Shown: piece after piece, positions 10,480 through 21,420 of the stretch | Numbering within the stretch: the first letter of the stretch is position 1 | Layout: every line of letters starts with the position of its first letter | NCBI GenBank assembly: GCA_003339415.1 | Contig: PDHQ01000290.1 | Coordinates: forward strand, 1-42,503 | Source of the DNA: Ophiocordyceps camponoti-saundersi (nom. inval.) | Taxonomy: Eukaryota > Ascomycota > Sordariomycetes > Hypocreales > Ophiocordycipitaceae | Reading direction: 5' to 3' | Length of the DNA: 42,503 bases | Program-made: the position numbers and the translations under genes | The notes under the pieces: generated by a model | What the model was told of the DNA's origin: nothing | Seen by the model: only the letters and a program-made list of their open reading frames with translations | Database searches by the model: none

Positions 10480-13400
10480 AAATAAAATATTTTACGTAAT
10501 ACTTAGCTTTTATAAATATTATTATTTTTAACTATATATATTTTAATAGCCGATTAGTAATAACTATAAGGAAGCGGGGCTAAAAAAAATTTATAATAAG
10601 TAAGTATATTATAAAATTTATAAAGATAGTTACTTAATACCTTTTTAAGAGCGGTAATAGTTATAGTAAGCTTTAGCGATAATAGCGTTAAAAGTAATTT
10701 TTATAATAATAATAATTTCGAATAAATCGTACTATATTAGCTAATATATTATTCTAATAATAATAATAATAAAGTAATATAAATATAATATTTTTACTAA
10801 GGTGCTTTATAAGTAGGGAATTATAAGTTTTTTAGATTAAGGTAGTTATTAGAAGTTTCTAATTAGGTACTTAAAGTTAGCCCCGGAACTATAGCTAGCT
10901 ATTAGCGGAAAAGGAATAGTTTATAATTTACTTTTTTATACCGGCCTTAAGAGGGAACTTTTAAGCGCCCTCTTATAGCGCGGTATATCGCACTATATAG
11001 AGTAAGTTAAACTATAACGCTATAAGCTATAATTCCCTTAAGTACTTATTTATAAAAAAGGCTAGTGCTATAAAGGTAATATTTTAGCTTTAAACTAATC
11101 GTAATTTAAAAAAATAAATAGATAAGAGCTATATAATATAGCCGAAACGCGGAGCGATATATTATTACTCTTAATTACGATAAGAGAGGGTATTAAGCTA
11201 GGTAGCTTACTTATCTAAGCGGTATTATAAATAAAAATTAAAGAAAGTAAGTATCTTAGCTTATTAAGCTTAGCGTTTTAATATAGCTTTAAAAGTTATA
11301 AAATATTCTAAGGCCTTATAATTTATAAATATAGTAAATAAGGAGGAGATATTTCGGAGTTTAGCTAACTACGCCTTAAAATAGTAAATAATAGTAAGAA
11401 ATTCCTTATTATAAATCGTATAATTCCGTTCTATAAGCTAAAGCTTTTAAGAAAAATATATTATAAGCTATAAGATTTAATCCTAACCGCGCTAGGAAAA
11501 ATAGCTACTAATTACCTTACTTAAATAGTTTACTTTTACGATAATATTAAGATCGGGGCTTTATTAAGTAAAGGTAAAGGAGGAGATAAATATATTTTTT
11601 AGTTATTTAAAGGCGTTTTAATAAGCTAAGGTTTAATTAAAAAAAGCGTTACGCTTTATAAAAGTAATAAGTAAGGCTATAAGGGAGGAAAACTAAGGGA
11701 TAAAATTATAATAAAAGTTTACGAAGCTAATAAAACTATATATACTTTTTATATAAGTTAGTACCTCCTAGTTTCTAATTACTAAAATCTTAGCTAGGTC
11801 CGGGCATACTTTTTATTTAGTATAGATAATAAATTTTAAGTATTTAACCTTATAAATTATAAACGCGTATTTATTAAAGTTTAGATATAGTTTAGCTTAT
11901 TATAATTTTATAAGAATAATATAAACCTTTTTCTAATAGTTTAAAAGTAAGCTATTTAAATAGATAAGAATATTATTAAAGTAAATAGTAATAAAATCTC
12001 TAAGGAAATTACTTAAGGAAATATTAATATATTATTAAAATAAGGCGGGGGCGCTAGTAAAACTAAAAGGGCAGATAAGGTATTTAAATAGCCTAAAATA
12101 TATATAGAAAGTAGTTAGATATTCCTCGCCTTTTATAATATATATTTTATAAAAGGTAGCGTATACGTTAAGTTTAGTAAACTACTAGGCGCTAGAAAAA
12201 TTATATAGAGTTTCCTTTATAAAAAGTAAAAGATAGTAATTTTACTTAGTAAGTTAATTTAAGGCCTAATAATTAATATAAAACTACTAGCCGCCCCTAA
12301 GCTTTTTAGCTAAGAGGACTAAGGTAGCTATAAATAACGAGCTTACGCGAATTTATCTTTTATCTATTAGATCGGTAATTTACTTTTATACTTCGAGGAG
12401 GTATTCGCGCGGTATATTATATAACGGCCCCTAAAATAATAGCGGTAAAAATTTATTAAGCTACTATTATAGATAAATATAGTAATTATATATATTATAA
12501 TAAGGGGGAAAAATACTTGCTTTTTTTTTATTAAAAAAGTTACTAAAGTTAGATATTTTAGAAAGTAAAGAAACTAGTAAGGTAAAGGGAGATAACGTTT
12601 TAATCCGTAAAACGCGTAAAATATCCTATAAGCTTATAATAAAGAAACGATAGCTTATTTACTAATAAGATTCGCGCTTTATTAATATAATAAAAGTTAA
12701 GCTTAAGATAATAACTATTTAATATTTTTAAACTCGCGTTTTACTATATAAGATAATAAGGTTATTTATAAAATAAATTATAAGATATTATTATTTTACG
12801 TAAAAAAATATATTATACTATATTATCTAAGGAGAGCTAAGGATTATATCTTAAGTTAGGCTAGGGATTATATATATAACTATAAGCGTCTACTAGCTAT
12901 TAATATTAGTAATAAATTAGACGATATAATAAATTAAGGAGGAGTCCTTAAAATAAACTTATTTTTAATAGCGGATTTAAACCGCGGTACGGATTATACG
13001 CGGAGTAAGGAGAGGAATATATTAGAGATAGTAATATTATACTTAAAACTCGCTTACGGTAGCGTAATAGTTATAGCTACTATTTACTTATATGTTAATA
13101 AAAGTAATAGAATTTATAAGAATAAGGATAAGGAGAGGACTTATATCTATATTCCTTATAATATTTATAAATTAGTTTTTTAAATTACTATTTATTAAAT
13201 TAACGCGATTACTTTCCCCTTATAAGAGACTTAGTATAGGGGGGATTCTTTTCCTTAATCTAAATAAGCGTCCTAGTTAGCTTCTCTTATTTTTATAAAG
13301 CGTATAAATAAGGATAAGGGCGAAGATAAGTATATTAGATAATCCCTCGTAAAGTAGCTTACTTAGCTATAATATAGATAATATCCCTTAACTTAATATT

Positions 13401-14285
13401 TACTATATTCCTTTATAAAAATATAGGGAGCGGAATAGTAAGGTTCTAAACGCTACTTTTTATATCTACCGCGTCTCTAATTATAGGAAGAACGCCTTAA
13501 AGTTATACTAATTTAGCGGATATCTATTATAAGTATATTAATATCTTAAGCTGCTAAGGAAAAAGTAAGGGAAAAGGGTATTTAACTTTTACTTTTAATC
13601 TAGAATAACTTAATATTAATAGTAATAAAATAAATATAGGCTATAGCTAAAATATAATTATTAAGGGGAATATTACGCTTAAAATAATAATATTATAACT
13701 TAGGAGTAAATATATAATATAGATATATTACCTTAATTTTATCTACTTATATAATACCTCCTAAAAGTAATAGTTTTACTTTAAAACGAATAAGGAAATT
13801 AGAGAATAACTTAGAGGTACCTTAAGAGAGCTTTTCTAACTTTATTATAGCTATCTAATAGTAGTAGGGGTTAGCAAATATTATATTAAGATACTTAAGA
13901 AAGGTCTTAACTTAATATTAGTATTCCTCGCCTTACTTAAAGAATAAAGCTATTTTTAACTAAATAGTAAGTAATAAATACTAATAAAGAAAAACTTATT
14001 AGTTATAATCGTTACCGATAAAGGCGCGATTTGCTAATAGCTTATATAATATTAAGGCCCGCTAAGCTAGAAAAAGGGTTTTATTACTATCGAAAAGGGA
14101 GCTAGATAGAAGAGGTTTCTAGCGTAAGGGCTATAGCGAGGGCTTTAGCTAAGGTTATTAATATTATATTAAAAAGTAAATAATATCGCGTTACGCTTAT
14201 AGGACCTCTTATAGCTTAGAAATTATTACTTATTATTATTATAGCTAGGCGATAATTACCTTTTAAAAAATAGGGTTATTTATTA
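10480..14285 (+). pseudogene. Element H second frame(s), unknown large protein
   Basis: From about 10480 to 11370 one frame (codons starting at 10563) reads well, with a run of six TAA codons near 10755 (a former Gln run), then IPALRGNF and LNYNAISYNSLKYLFIKKAS. From about 11410 legibility moves to another frame, with GKGGDKYIF, SKLLGARKIIWSFLYKK and LKLAYGSVIVIATIYLYVNK. The last part, near 13990-14160, includes LLVIIVTDKGAIC. The frame change could be a frameshift, an intron or my error. I recognise no domain, and a polymerase Asp-Asp context was not found. Reverse element G carries the 5' third of this region. Confidence 0.4.
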
Positions 14286-14300
14286 TAATAATAGTTATTC

Positions 14301-14488
14301 TATCTAAGGGTTCGGCCTCTAGGCTATTTATAAGGAGGTAACTCTATTATTTAGAATAATTATAAAGAATTATAAAAAAGGGGTTATAATGCTTAATAAG
14401 GGTAGGCGATCCGCGCGCGCGCTACGCGCGGAAATAATTAATTACCCCACGTGACTTAGCTATTCAAGCATAGCCCGAATCCCTTATA
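14301..14488 (+). repeat. Right LTR of element H
   Basis: Partner of 8006-8191. It keeps CACGTGAC at 14448-14455 and TCAAGCATAG nearby, so it retains CpA/TpG sites that were lost in the left LTR and in element G. It is followed by the ACTTT duplication at 14489-14493 and then by LINE1. Confidence 0.88.
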
Positions 14489-14493
14489 ACTTT

Positions 14494-14633
14494 ATAAAAA
14501 TTAGCTAGTTTTATTAAAATCTTAGTTAAGTTTCTAAAAAAAATATAAACTCCCTTTTATCTAAGTTTTTTAAAAAATATTCTAATACTATATTAATAAT
14601 AGCTATTTTTTATTATAATTTTAAACTTTAAAT
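14494..14633 (+). pseudogene. LINE1 part 2: segment just upstream of the RT core
   Basis: Reads KILVKFLKK in the frame that LINE2 shows as KILVRFLKKYKPPL, about 60-100 codons before the RT motif YRPISLLN. It lies between element H (ends 14488) and the truncated R copy F (starts 14648), and so joins LINE1 parts 1 and 3. Confidence 0.75.
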
Positions 14634-14647
14634 ATTATAATTATTTA

Positions 14648-15045
14648 TAGTAAACTTTTTATATATACCTAAGCTGCGCTAATAAGGCCTTAATTAATTA
14701 GATTATTAAGGCCGCTTTAATTAAATATAAGAATTTAGTTTATAGTAACGATAATAGCTATAAGGATAAGTAAGCTATATAAACTCCGCACTAGACCTAG
14801 TTTATATATACTCTTACTACCGCGGAGTCCGCTTTAGGGGAAATATTAGCTTCTAAATTACTAGTTAATACTTAACTTATTAAATATATAAAGTGCTAAA
14901 TATAAGCGGGGCCTAACTTAAAACCGAGGTTATACTTAAGGGTAGGGTTTTACTTTAAGCTTTCTAATTTTTCCCCTTTTTAAAATATATATAAAATAGT
15001 TTAAGCTATATAAGGTATATTAGCGTATAAATTATTATTATTATT
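14648..15045 (+). mobile_element. R copy F: 5'-truncated, inserted in LINE1
   Basis: Only the last 400 bp or so of the R repeat, ending in a perfect (ATT)n tail at about 15031-15045. It is flanked by an exact 14-bp duplication ATTATAATTATTTA at 14634-14647 and 15046-15059, and the LINE1 frame continues after it. Truncation at the end opposite the simple-repeat tail, with a long target duplication, is the usual outcome of incomplete target-primed reverse transcription. It aligns to the 3' parts of copies B (20000-20810) and C (32130-32510). Confidence 0.85.
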
Positions 15046-15059
15046 ATTATAATTATTTA

Positions 15060-15627
15060 AAAAGTGAGTAAATTATTAGCTATATATTATATTTTAAGTA
15101 AATATAAACTAATTTTACTTTTTAATATAATAAGGAAAGTTTTAAAAATAAATATTATTAGAAAGGTTTTTTTTTAATAAAAGTAATAAATATTTTATTA
15201 AATAGCTAAATAAGTAATAAGCTATAATATTTTATAAATATAGCGGTTTTTATATTTATTAAAATTATTAAGATAATTTAAAATTAAAGTAATATTACTT
15301 TACTTTTATTATTAAACCTTACTAAAGCTTTTAATTATATTTCCTATAATAAGCTAGTTATTATTATAAACTATTTAGTTTTTCTTAAATAAGTTATAGT
15401 ATTTATCTAATCTTACTTTATAAGCTATACTTTAAGGCTAAAATTTAATTATAAGCTAAGTAACGCTTTTTTAATTTAATAAAAGGTTTCTTTAAAGTCC
15501 CTTATATTATTAATTCTCTTCTTACTATATATATTATTATTATACTAATACCTTAACTTAGCGATAAGTATTCTTATAATAAGATTTATTAATAGTATTA
15601 ATATTTTTAATATTAAATATAATTAAA
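15060..15627 (+). pseudogene. LINE1 part 3: Tad-like reverse transcriptase core
   Basis: The frame reads VSKLLAIYYILSKYKL then FNIIRKVLK, matching LINE2 KVSKLLATYYTPGRYRPISL and NIIRKVLE. LTKAFNYISYNKL follows at about 15318-15356 (family: LDxxKAFDxVSHxKL), then KVSLKSLILLILFLLYI (family: GVPQGSPLSPILFLLYI). At 15581-15604 RFINSINIF stands where the catalytic F-A-D-D motif belongs, so both Asp are lost. The frame stops being recognisable at about 15627, where a GTTTAAAA/AGTCAGT element begins. I did not find the rest of LINE1 to the right. Confidence 0.88.
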
Positions 15628-16040
15628 GTTTAAAATTAGTTAGTAACTTTTTAGTTTTTTTTTAGTTAGTTAAAACTAACTAACTAAAGTCTTTTAAAAT
15701 AAGGACTAAATTAATTACTAACTAACTAAATTTTTTATAATAACTAATTTTAGTTAGTTACTTTTAGTTTTTAATTAGTTAGTAACTAACTAAAAACTAA
15801 AAAATTAATCTTTAGCCTTAATTATTTTCTTAGTATTTTTACTTTATTTTTTAGCTAAAGCGCCTCTTAAAAGTATTTTATATATAATTATAGCTATTTT
15901 CCCCGCTATTTTTAAAAAATACTAAAAATAAAGTAATATTTTTAATAAAAAGTTTTTAAAAATATATTTATAAGTAAAAATAATATTATATAAATAATAA
16001 TAAAATATATATATAATTTTTAAAAGTATTACTAGCCTTA
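15628..16040 (+). mobile_element. GTTTAAAA/AGTCAGT element, copy 1 (RIP-mutated)
   Basis: Starts GTTTAAAATTAGTTAGTAAC and is full of short direct and inverted AGTTAGT/ACTAACT units up to about 15810, then an AT-rich part. It aligns over about 400 bp to 41848-42250. In that copy the first 20 bases are GTTTAAAATTAGTCAGTGAC, so the two differ by C-to-T and G-to-A only. It interrupts LINE1. R copy A is inserted at 16041-16055, so this element may continue beyond 17940. Confidence 0.7.
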
Positions 16041-16055
16041 ATATATTTTTTATTA

Positions 16056-17925
16056 AAATAATAGTAATTTATACGCTAATATACCTTATATAACTTAAAA
16101 CTATCTTATATATATTCTAAAAAGGGGAAAAACTAAAAAACTTAGAGTAAAACCCTCCCCTTAAGCGTTATTTTAGCTTTAGGTTAAACCCCGCCTATAC
16201 CTAATACTTTATATATTTAATAAGTTAAGGATTAATTAGTAATTTAAAAGCTAATATTTCCCTTAAAGTAAACTCTGCGGTAGTAAAAATATATATAAAC
16301 TAAGTTTAATATAAAGTTTATATACCTTACTTATCTTTTTAGCTATTATTATTATTATAAACTAAATCTTTATATTTAATTAAAATAGCCTTAGTAATTT
16401 AATTTATTAAAAGCTTATTAGTATAGCTTTAAAATATATAAAGGTTTTATTATTTTATAATAAACTTTATAATAGCTAATTTTAAAAAATAGTTAGATTA
16501 TTATAATAAAGTTATAAATAAATATAAAATCGGAGTTAAAGGAGAAAGTATTATTATATTTACTTTTTAGCGTTTCCGCCTTCGCTATTATTAATTTCTA
16601 GTTAGCGTTAAAAAAGGAGGAGGGGTAATATATATAAAATTCTAGTTTATAAACTTCTAAGGTTAAGTAATATACGCGTCCTTCGCCTAGTCTTATATTA
16701 CTCTTATTTTAAAGTAAAGTTAACTTTATTTAAAATAAAATTTTAAATAAAAAAAATAATAATATAATTTTTTCTTATAAGCTATAAGGTAAATAAACTT
16801 ACTTTTTATATATAAAGCGGTAAAATATTTATTATATTATAGCTTAATTATATAATATTTAGTAATATATTTAAGTTAGTAATATTTAAAATATTATTAA
16901 AATTAAACTTTTAATATATATAGTTTAGCGTTAAAAATCTTTACTTATATTATTATATTTTTATTATAAATTTAGTTTATATTTATTATATTATTACTTA
17001 TTAATAATAGTTATTAAGAAACTTTACTAAGTTTTAAAATAGTATTTTTTTATATATAATTATATTACTAAAACCTTATTTAATAACTTAATTTTTTTTA
17101 AAAGACTTTTTTACCGCCTTATTATAAGGCTTACGCTAGTATTTTTTTATAATAAAAATATAACTTTTATTAATTAAGTATACTTTTTCTTTAAAAATAA
17201 TATAAAGCTACCTTAAATTAAATTAAAGCTTATAAATAATATCTTAGAATATTATTATAATATCGCTATTAGGTAGTTTTCTTATTATAAAAGCTTAGCT
17301 TTATTTATAAAGTTTATAATTAATATTTATTATAATTACCTTAAGGCCTTAAACTTAAAGTAAAATAGCTATAAAGTTAGAATAAATTATAAGCTATCGC
17401 TTATATTATTATAGAACTTATCTTTTAATAATTTTCTCCGGCGCTTTAGCTTTAACTATAGCTTATATTAAAGGAGTTCCGCTCCTTTTAAAGCTATAGA
17501 AAAAAGAGGAAACCGTAGCTATAATAGCTAAGAAGATATTACTAACTAATAAAGTTAGAGTAAAGGGGGTACTTTTTTAAACCCTTTTAGACTTTATTAC
17601 TTATTTAATAATTACTTATAGAAAAATAAAAGTATTTTTTAAAATAATCTTATTAATATTTACCTTAGCTTTTAATAAGGTAATAAATATAATAAACTTT
17701 TAAGTTTAAAATTATTATAATTTAAAGTAAAGCTATATATTAAGTAAAAAATTTTTATAGTTATAATTAACTTATATAATACCGCCCTCCCCCTTAGAGT
17801 TATTTTAAATATAGCTAGCTATTATTACGAGGTAATAAAAGAAGTAAAGTCCGCTTATAATATAAAAATAAAAAGTTTATATCCGCGTTATTATAAGTGC
17901 GGAATTTATAAAATATATAAAAGTT
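16056..17925 (-). mobile_element. R copy A, full length
   Basis: 1870 bp, with an exact 15-bp duplication ATATATTTTTTATTA at 16041-16055 and 17926-17940. The simple-repeat (3') end is at the left, AAATAATAGTAATTTA, and the AACTTTTA (5') end is at the right, giving minus orientation. Conserved landmarks shared by all full copies are a TTTTAGCG...CGCTAA inverted pair near 16565-16610, the block AAAGGAGTTCCGCTCCT at about 17473, and CCGCTTATAATATAAAAATA near 17852. A minus-end plus-strand frame around IIAKKILLTNKVRVKG is partly open in A, D and E, but no known protein results. No RT motif is seen. Confidence 0.88.
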
Positions 17926-17940
17926 ATATATTTTTTATTA

Positions 17941-18482
17941 GTTTTAGTTTTATTTTATATATTTTCTTTAAATTTATATAGAAATATTAGTAAGAAAAAG
18001 TAATTTAATTTAAATATTAATATTTTTCTAATTTAAATACTTATAAGAATAATTTTAATATATAAAAAGGCTTAATTTTACCGTAAAAGGAATCTTGTTT
18101 TTTTATTATATAATAATTTATAAAGTATAGATAAAAAGCTATTAACTTCTTACTTTATATTAAATTTTTTAAAAGCTAATATTTAAATAAAAAAAGATTA
18201 GTTTAAAATAAAATTTTAAATAAAATCTTATTATATAAAAGAAGCTTTAATTTACTTATAATTCTATTTTAGCTTAGTAAGCCTTTTAAATCTTTAATTA
18301 TTAATTTTTTTTATTTTTTCCTTTTTTTTCCTTATTAATATATTTTTTATTATATAAATCTTTACTAAAAGTAATAAAATTAATTTTCTTTAAAAAAAAC
18401 TCCTCTTATAAAGAACCTAAAAATATAAAAATAGTATTATTTAATAATTAATTTTTTAATTATTATTAATAGATTTTTTACT
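17941..18482. other. AT-rich spacer between R copies A and B
   Basis: About 540 bp of very AT-rich sequence with long T and A runs. No frame, repeat partner or hairpin that I can support. It may be the continuation of the element into which A inserted. Confidence 0.5.
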
Positions 18483-18502
18483 TATAATATTATTATAATT
18501 TA

Positions 18503-20811
18503 AATTTTTATATATTTTATAAACTCCGCGCTTATAATAATATAAATATAAACTTTTTATTCTTATATTATAAGTAGACTCCGCTCTCTTTATTACTTTA
18601 TAGTAATAATAAGCTATACCTTATATAACTTTAAGGGGGAGAGCGATATTATATAAGTTAATTATAACTATAAAATTTTTTTACTTAAAATATAACTTTA
18701 CTCTAAATTATAATAATCTTAAACTTAAAAGTTTATTATACTTATTACTTTATTAAAAGCTAAGGTAAATATTAATAAGATTATTTTAAGAGATATTTTT
18801 ATTTTTATATAAATAATTATTAAATAAGTAATAGAGCTTAAAAAGGTTTAGGAAGGCGCTCCTTTTACTTTAATTTTATTAGTTAATAATATTTTTTTAG
18901 CTATTTTAGCCGCGGTTTCTTTTTCTTATAGCTTTAAGGAAAGCGGAACTCTTTAAATATAAGCTATAGTTATAGCTAAAATACTAAAAAAGATTATTAA
19001 AAAGTTAATTCCTAAATAATATAAATAATAGCTTATTATTTATTTTATTTTTATCGCTATTTTATTTTAAGTTTAAAGCCTTAAAATAACTATAATAAGT
19101 ATTAATTATAAACTTTATAAATAAAGCTAAGCTTTTATAATAAGGAAATTACTTAGCGGTAATATTATAATAATATTTTAAAATACTATTTATAAGCTTT
19201 AGTTTAATTTAAAATAGCTTTATATTATTTTTAAAGAAAATATATACTTAATTAGTAAAAGTTATATTTTTATTATAAAAAAAGTATTAGCGTAAGCTTT
19301 ATAGTAAAATAATAAGAAAGCTTTTTAGAAAAAGATTAAGTTATTAAATAAAGTTTTACTAATATAATTATATATAAAAAGATATTATTTAAAGATTTCG
19401 TAAAATTCCTTAATAATTATTATTAATAATATAGCGAATATAAATTAGATTTATAATAAAACTATAATAATATAAGCGGAGATTTTTAATACTAAACTAT
19501 ATATATTAAAAGTTTAACTTTAATAATACCTTAAATATTACTAACTTTAATATATTACTAAATACTATATAATAAAGCTATAATATAGTAAATATTTTAT
19601 TACTTTATATTTAAAAGGTAAGTTCGCTTACCTTATAGCTTATAAAGAAAAATTATATTATTATTTTTTTATTTAAAGTTTTATCTTAAGTAAAGTTAAC
19701 TTTACTTTAAAATAAAAGTAATATAAGACCGGGTAAAAAATATATATATTACTTAATTTTAAAAGTTTATAAATTAGAATTCTATATATATTACCCCTCC
19801 TTCCCTTTTAGCGCTAACTAGAAATTAATAATAGCTAAGGCGGAAACGCTAAAAAGTAAATATAATAATACTTTTTTCCTTAACTTTAATTTTATACTTA
19901 TTTATAGCTTTATTATAATAATTTAGCTATTTTTTAAAATTAGCTATTAAAAGGTTTACTATAGAATAGTAAAATTTTTATATATTCTTAAGCTATATTA
20001 ATAAGGCTTTAATTAATTAGATTATTAAGGCTATTTTAATTAAATATAAGAATTTAATTTATAATAATAATAATAGCTAGGAAGATAAGTAAGTTATATA
20101 AACTTTATACTAAACTTAGTTTATATATATTTCCTATTATTACGGAGTTTACTTTAGGGGAAATATTAGCTTTTAAATTATTAATTAATATTTAACTTAT
20201 TAAATCTATAGAATATTAGGTATAAGGAGGGTTTAAAACGACTTATTAATTATATAACTTTAATTATAAAAAAGTTATAACTTTTTTAAAAGATATAAGC
20301 GTAAAATAAGAGTAAGTAAGTAGCTAAAAAAGCTATAAAATAAAGTAAATTCTTCGCTAAATAGCTATTCTTTCTTTTTCTATTAATTATTTTTTCTTAA
20401 TTAGTAAGGAATTTTTAAAGAAAAAAAGTCTTTATTTTTTAAAGACTTTAGTTACTAAATAACTAATCACTATTTATAGCTTATATAACTAAAATTACTA
20501 ATGTAAAAAAATATATACTAATAAAGGTATTTTTCCTTTATTTTATAGTATTTTTTTAAAATTTATATATAAAGCCTTAATTTTTAATTAAATAAAATAG
20601 TTTATTTAAAACAACTAAAAGTAATCTTCTATAACTTTTTTAACTAACTTTTTTTAAACTCTAAGTATAAGCAAGGTTTAACTTAAAGCTAAGGTAACGC
20701 TTAAGGGGAGGGTTTTACTCTAAGTTCTCCGGTTTTTCCCCCTTTTAGAATATATATAAGATATTTCTAAGCTATATAAGGTATATTAGCATATAAATAC
20801 TATTATTATTA
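18503..20811 (+). mobile_element. R copy B, full length, interrupted
   Basis: Plus-oriented R copy starting AATTTTTATATATTTTATAA (mutated AACTTTTA end) and ending in (ATT)n at about 20799-20811. It is flanked by 13-bp near-identical TATAATATTAYTA at 18483-18495 and 20812-20824 (one T/C difference). It contains a foreign 430-bp segment at about 20229-20660; without it the length agrees with A, C, D and E. Order relative to copy A cannot be set. Confidence 0.82.
20229..20660. mobile_element. Short GTTTAAAA-ended element inside R copy B
   Basis: Copy C, which lacks this segment, shows where it interrupts B. The left end begins GTTTAAAACGACTTATTAAT. The right end, reverse-complemented, begins GTTTAAAAAAAGTTAGTTAA, so the termini are inverted. 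The host motif TARGTATAAGSRRGG appears on both sides (about 20214-20228 and 20654-20669), a likely target duplication. It keeps AGTCTTT/AAAGACT units like the AGTCAGT elements. It has no coding capacity, so a MITE-like element is the best description. It still has three CpA/TpG sites outside GCA/TGC, more than its host, as expected if it arrived later. Confidence 0.6.
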
Positions 20812-20824
20812 TATAATATTACTA

Positions 20825-21171
20825 ATTATTAAAATTATAAGAAAAGATTTTAGCTAAAAAATTTTAGTTATTTTTATATAAGATTTAATTTAAAGATTAA
20901 TATTAGCTATATAAATAAGAAAAAAATTATAAAACTTATATAAAGTTAAAAGTAAGTACTTATTTATATTAATTTATTTTACTATTTTATATAAGAATTT
21001 AATAAAATTCTTTCTTTTTTAAAAATAAGTATTTATCCTAGCCTTTTAAATTAAAGAATTAATTACTTTATTATAAATAGCTTAATTAATATAAATTTAG
21101 AAGTACTATATAGCCCTTAAGAAGGTTTATATAATAGTATTTTTTTCTAATTTAAACGGCTTATATAAGCT
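20825..21171 (+). other. AT-rich segment with no recognised gene
   Basis: About 350 bp between R copy B and an AGTCAGT element. One plus frame stays partly open near 20930-21170 (peptides such as YFIQEFNKILSFLKIQIYPS with stops read as Gln), perhaps a transposon remnant, but no family can be named. Confidence 0.35.
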
Positions 21172-21343
21172 GACTAAAAATTTAATCTTTTTAGTTTTTA
21201 ATCTTTAGTTAGTTAGTAACTATATTTAAAAACTAACTAAAGTCCTTAAAGTAACTAACTAAAGACTAACTAAAAGGTATATATTTTTAGTCCGGACTTT
21301 TTTTAGTTAGTCTTAACTAACTAAAGACTAATTAATTTTAAAC
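21172..21343 (-). mobile_element. GTTTAAAA/AGTCAGT element, copy 2 (reverse)
   Basis: Read on the minus strand it starts GTTTAAAATTAATTAGTCTT at 21343 and consists of AGTTAGT/GACTAAC/TAGTCC units, including TCCGGA at about 21280, like 41848-42030. It is inverted relative to copy 1 at 15628, so the two could be the two ends of one larger element into which R copies A and B were inserted. This is inference, as no internal protein was found. Confidence 0.6.
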
Positions 21344-21351
21344 TTTAATTA

Positions 21352-21420
21352 TAAGCAGACTCCGCTCACTTCGCTACTTTATAATAATAATAAGCCGCGC
21401 TTAGAGTAACTTTAAAAAAG
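21352..21420 (+). repeat. Head fragment of the R repeat
   Basis: ATTATAAGCAGACTCCGCTC and AAGCCGCGCTTAGAGTAACT match the 5' part of R copy C (30720-30782, ATAAGTAAACTCCGCTCCC and AGCCGCGCTTAGAGTAA). Only about 65 bp match. GCAGAC here for GTAAAC in copy C fits less RIP on this fragment. It is either a remnant of another R copy or a module borrowed by R. Confidence 0.6.

Larger units (their letters stand above)
8006..14488 (+). mobile_element. Element H: complete 6.5-kb LTR element inside LINE1
   Basis: Direct repeats 8006-8191 and 14301-14488 bound the element, start TATAAAGG / TATCTAAGGG and end CCCTTATA. The target ACTTT is duplicated exactly at 8001-8005 and 14489-14493, and the LINE1 frame can be followed across the site. 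LTR length (186-188 bp) and total length fit an LTR retrotransposon. The interior holds two long decayed frames on the plus strand (about 8400-9540 and 10480-14285). I could not find RT, protease, RNase H or integrase motifs in either, although the same reading method found them easily in the neighbouring gypsy, copia and LINE remains. It is either a large non-autonomous element with unknown cargo or a pol too decayed or divergent to read. Confidence 0.85.

Noticed and set aside
13091..13093. ATG at about 13091, one of very few in the window, as a possible gene start
   Set aside because: The following codons reach stops quickly and the surrounding frame of element H is read in another phase. 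Nothing suggests translation starts here.
8006..14488. Element H as a Helitron or Mutator-like element, because of a hairpin near its end and a seemingly 10-bp duplication
   Set aside because: Re-reading the borders gives direct LTRs with TA...TA (from TG...CA) ends and an exact 5-bp ACTTT duplication. There is no CTRR end and no long inverted repeat.
14301..15059. tRNA-like RNA polymerase III boxes in R copies (SINE head)
   Set aside because: No A and B box pair at proper spacing could be found at the AACTTTTA end of copies B or C.
15640..15800. AGTTAGT repeats as a CRISPR array or telomere repeat
   Set aside because: Units are short, irregular and in both orientations, without unique spacers of constant length, and are unlike TTAGGG. 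They belong to a dispersed repeat family.
16056..17925. R repeat as a terminal-inverted-repeat DNA transposon
   Set aside because: Its two ends are not inverted repeats, one end carries a simple-repeat tail, and duplications vary from 13 to 19 bp.
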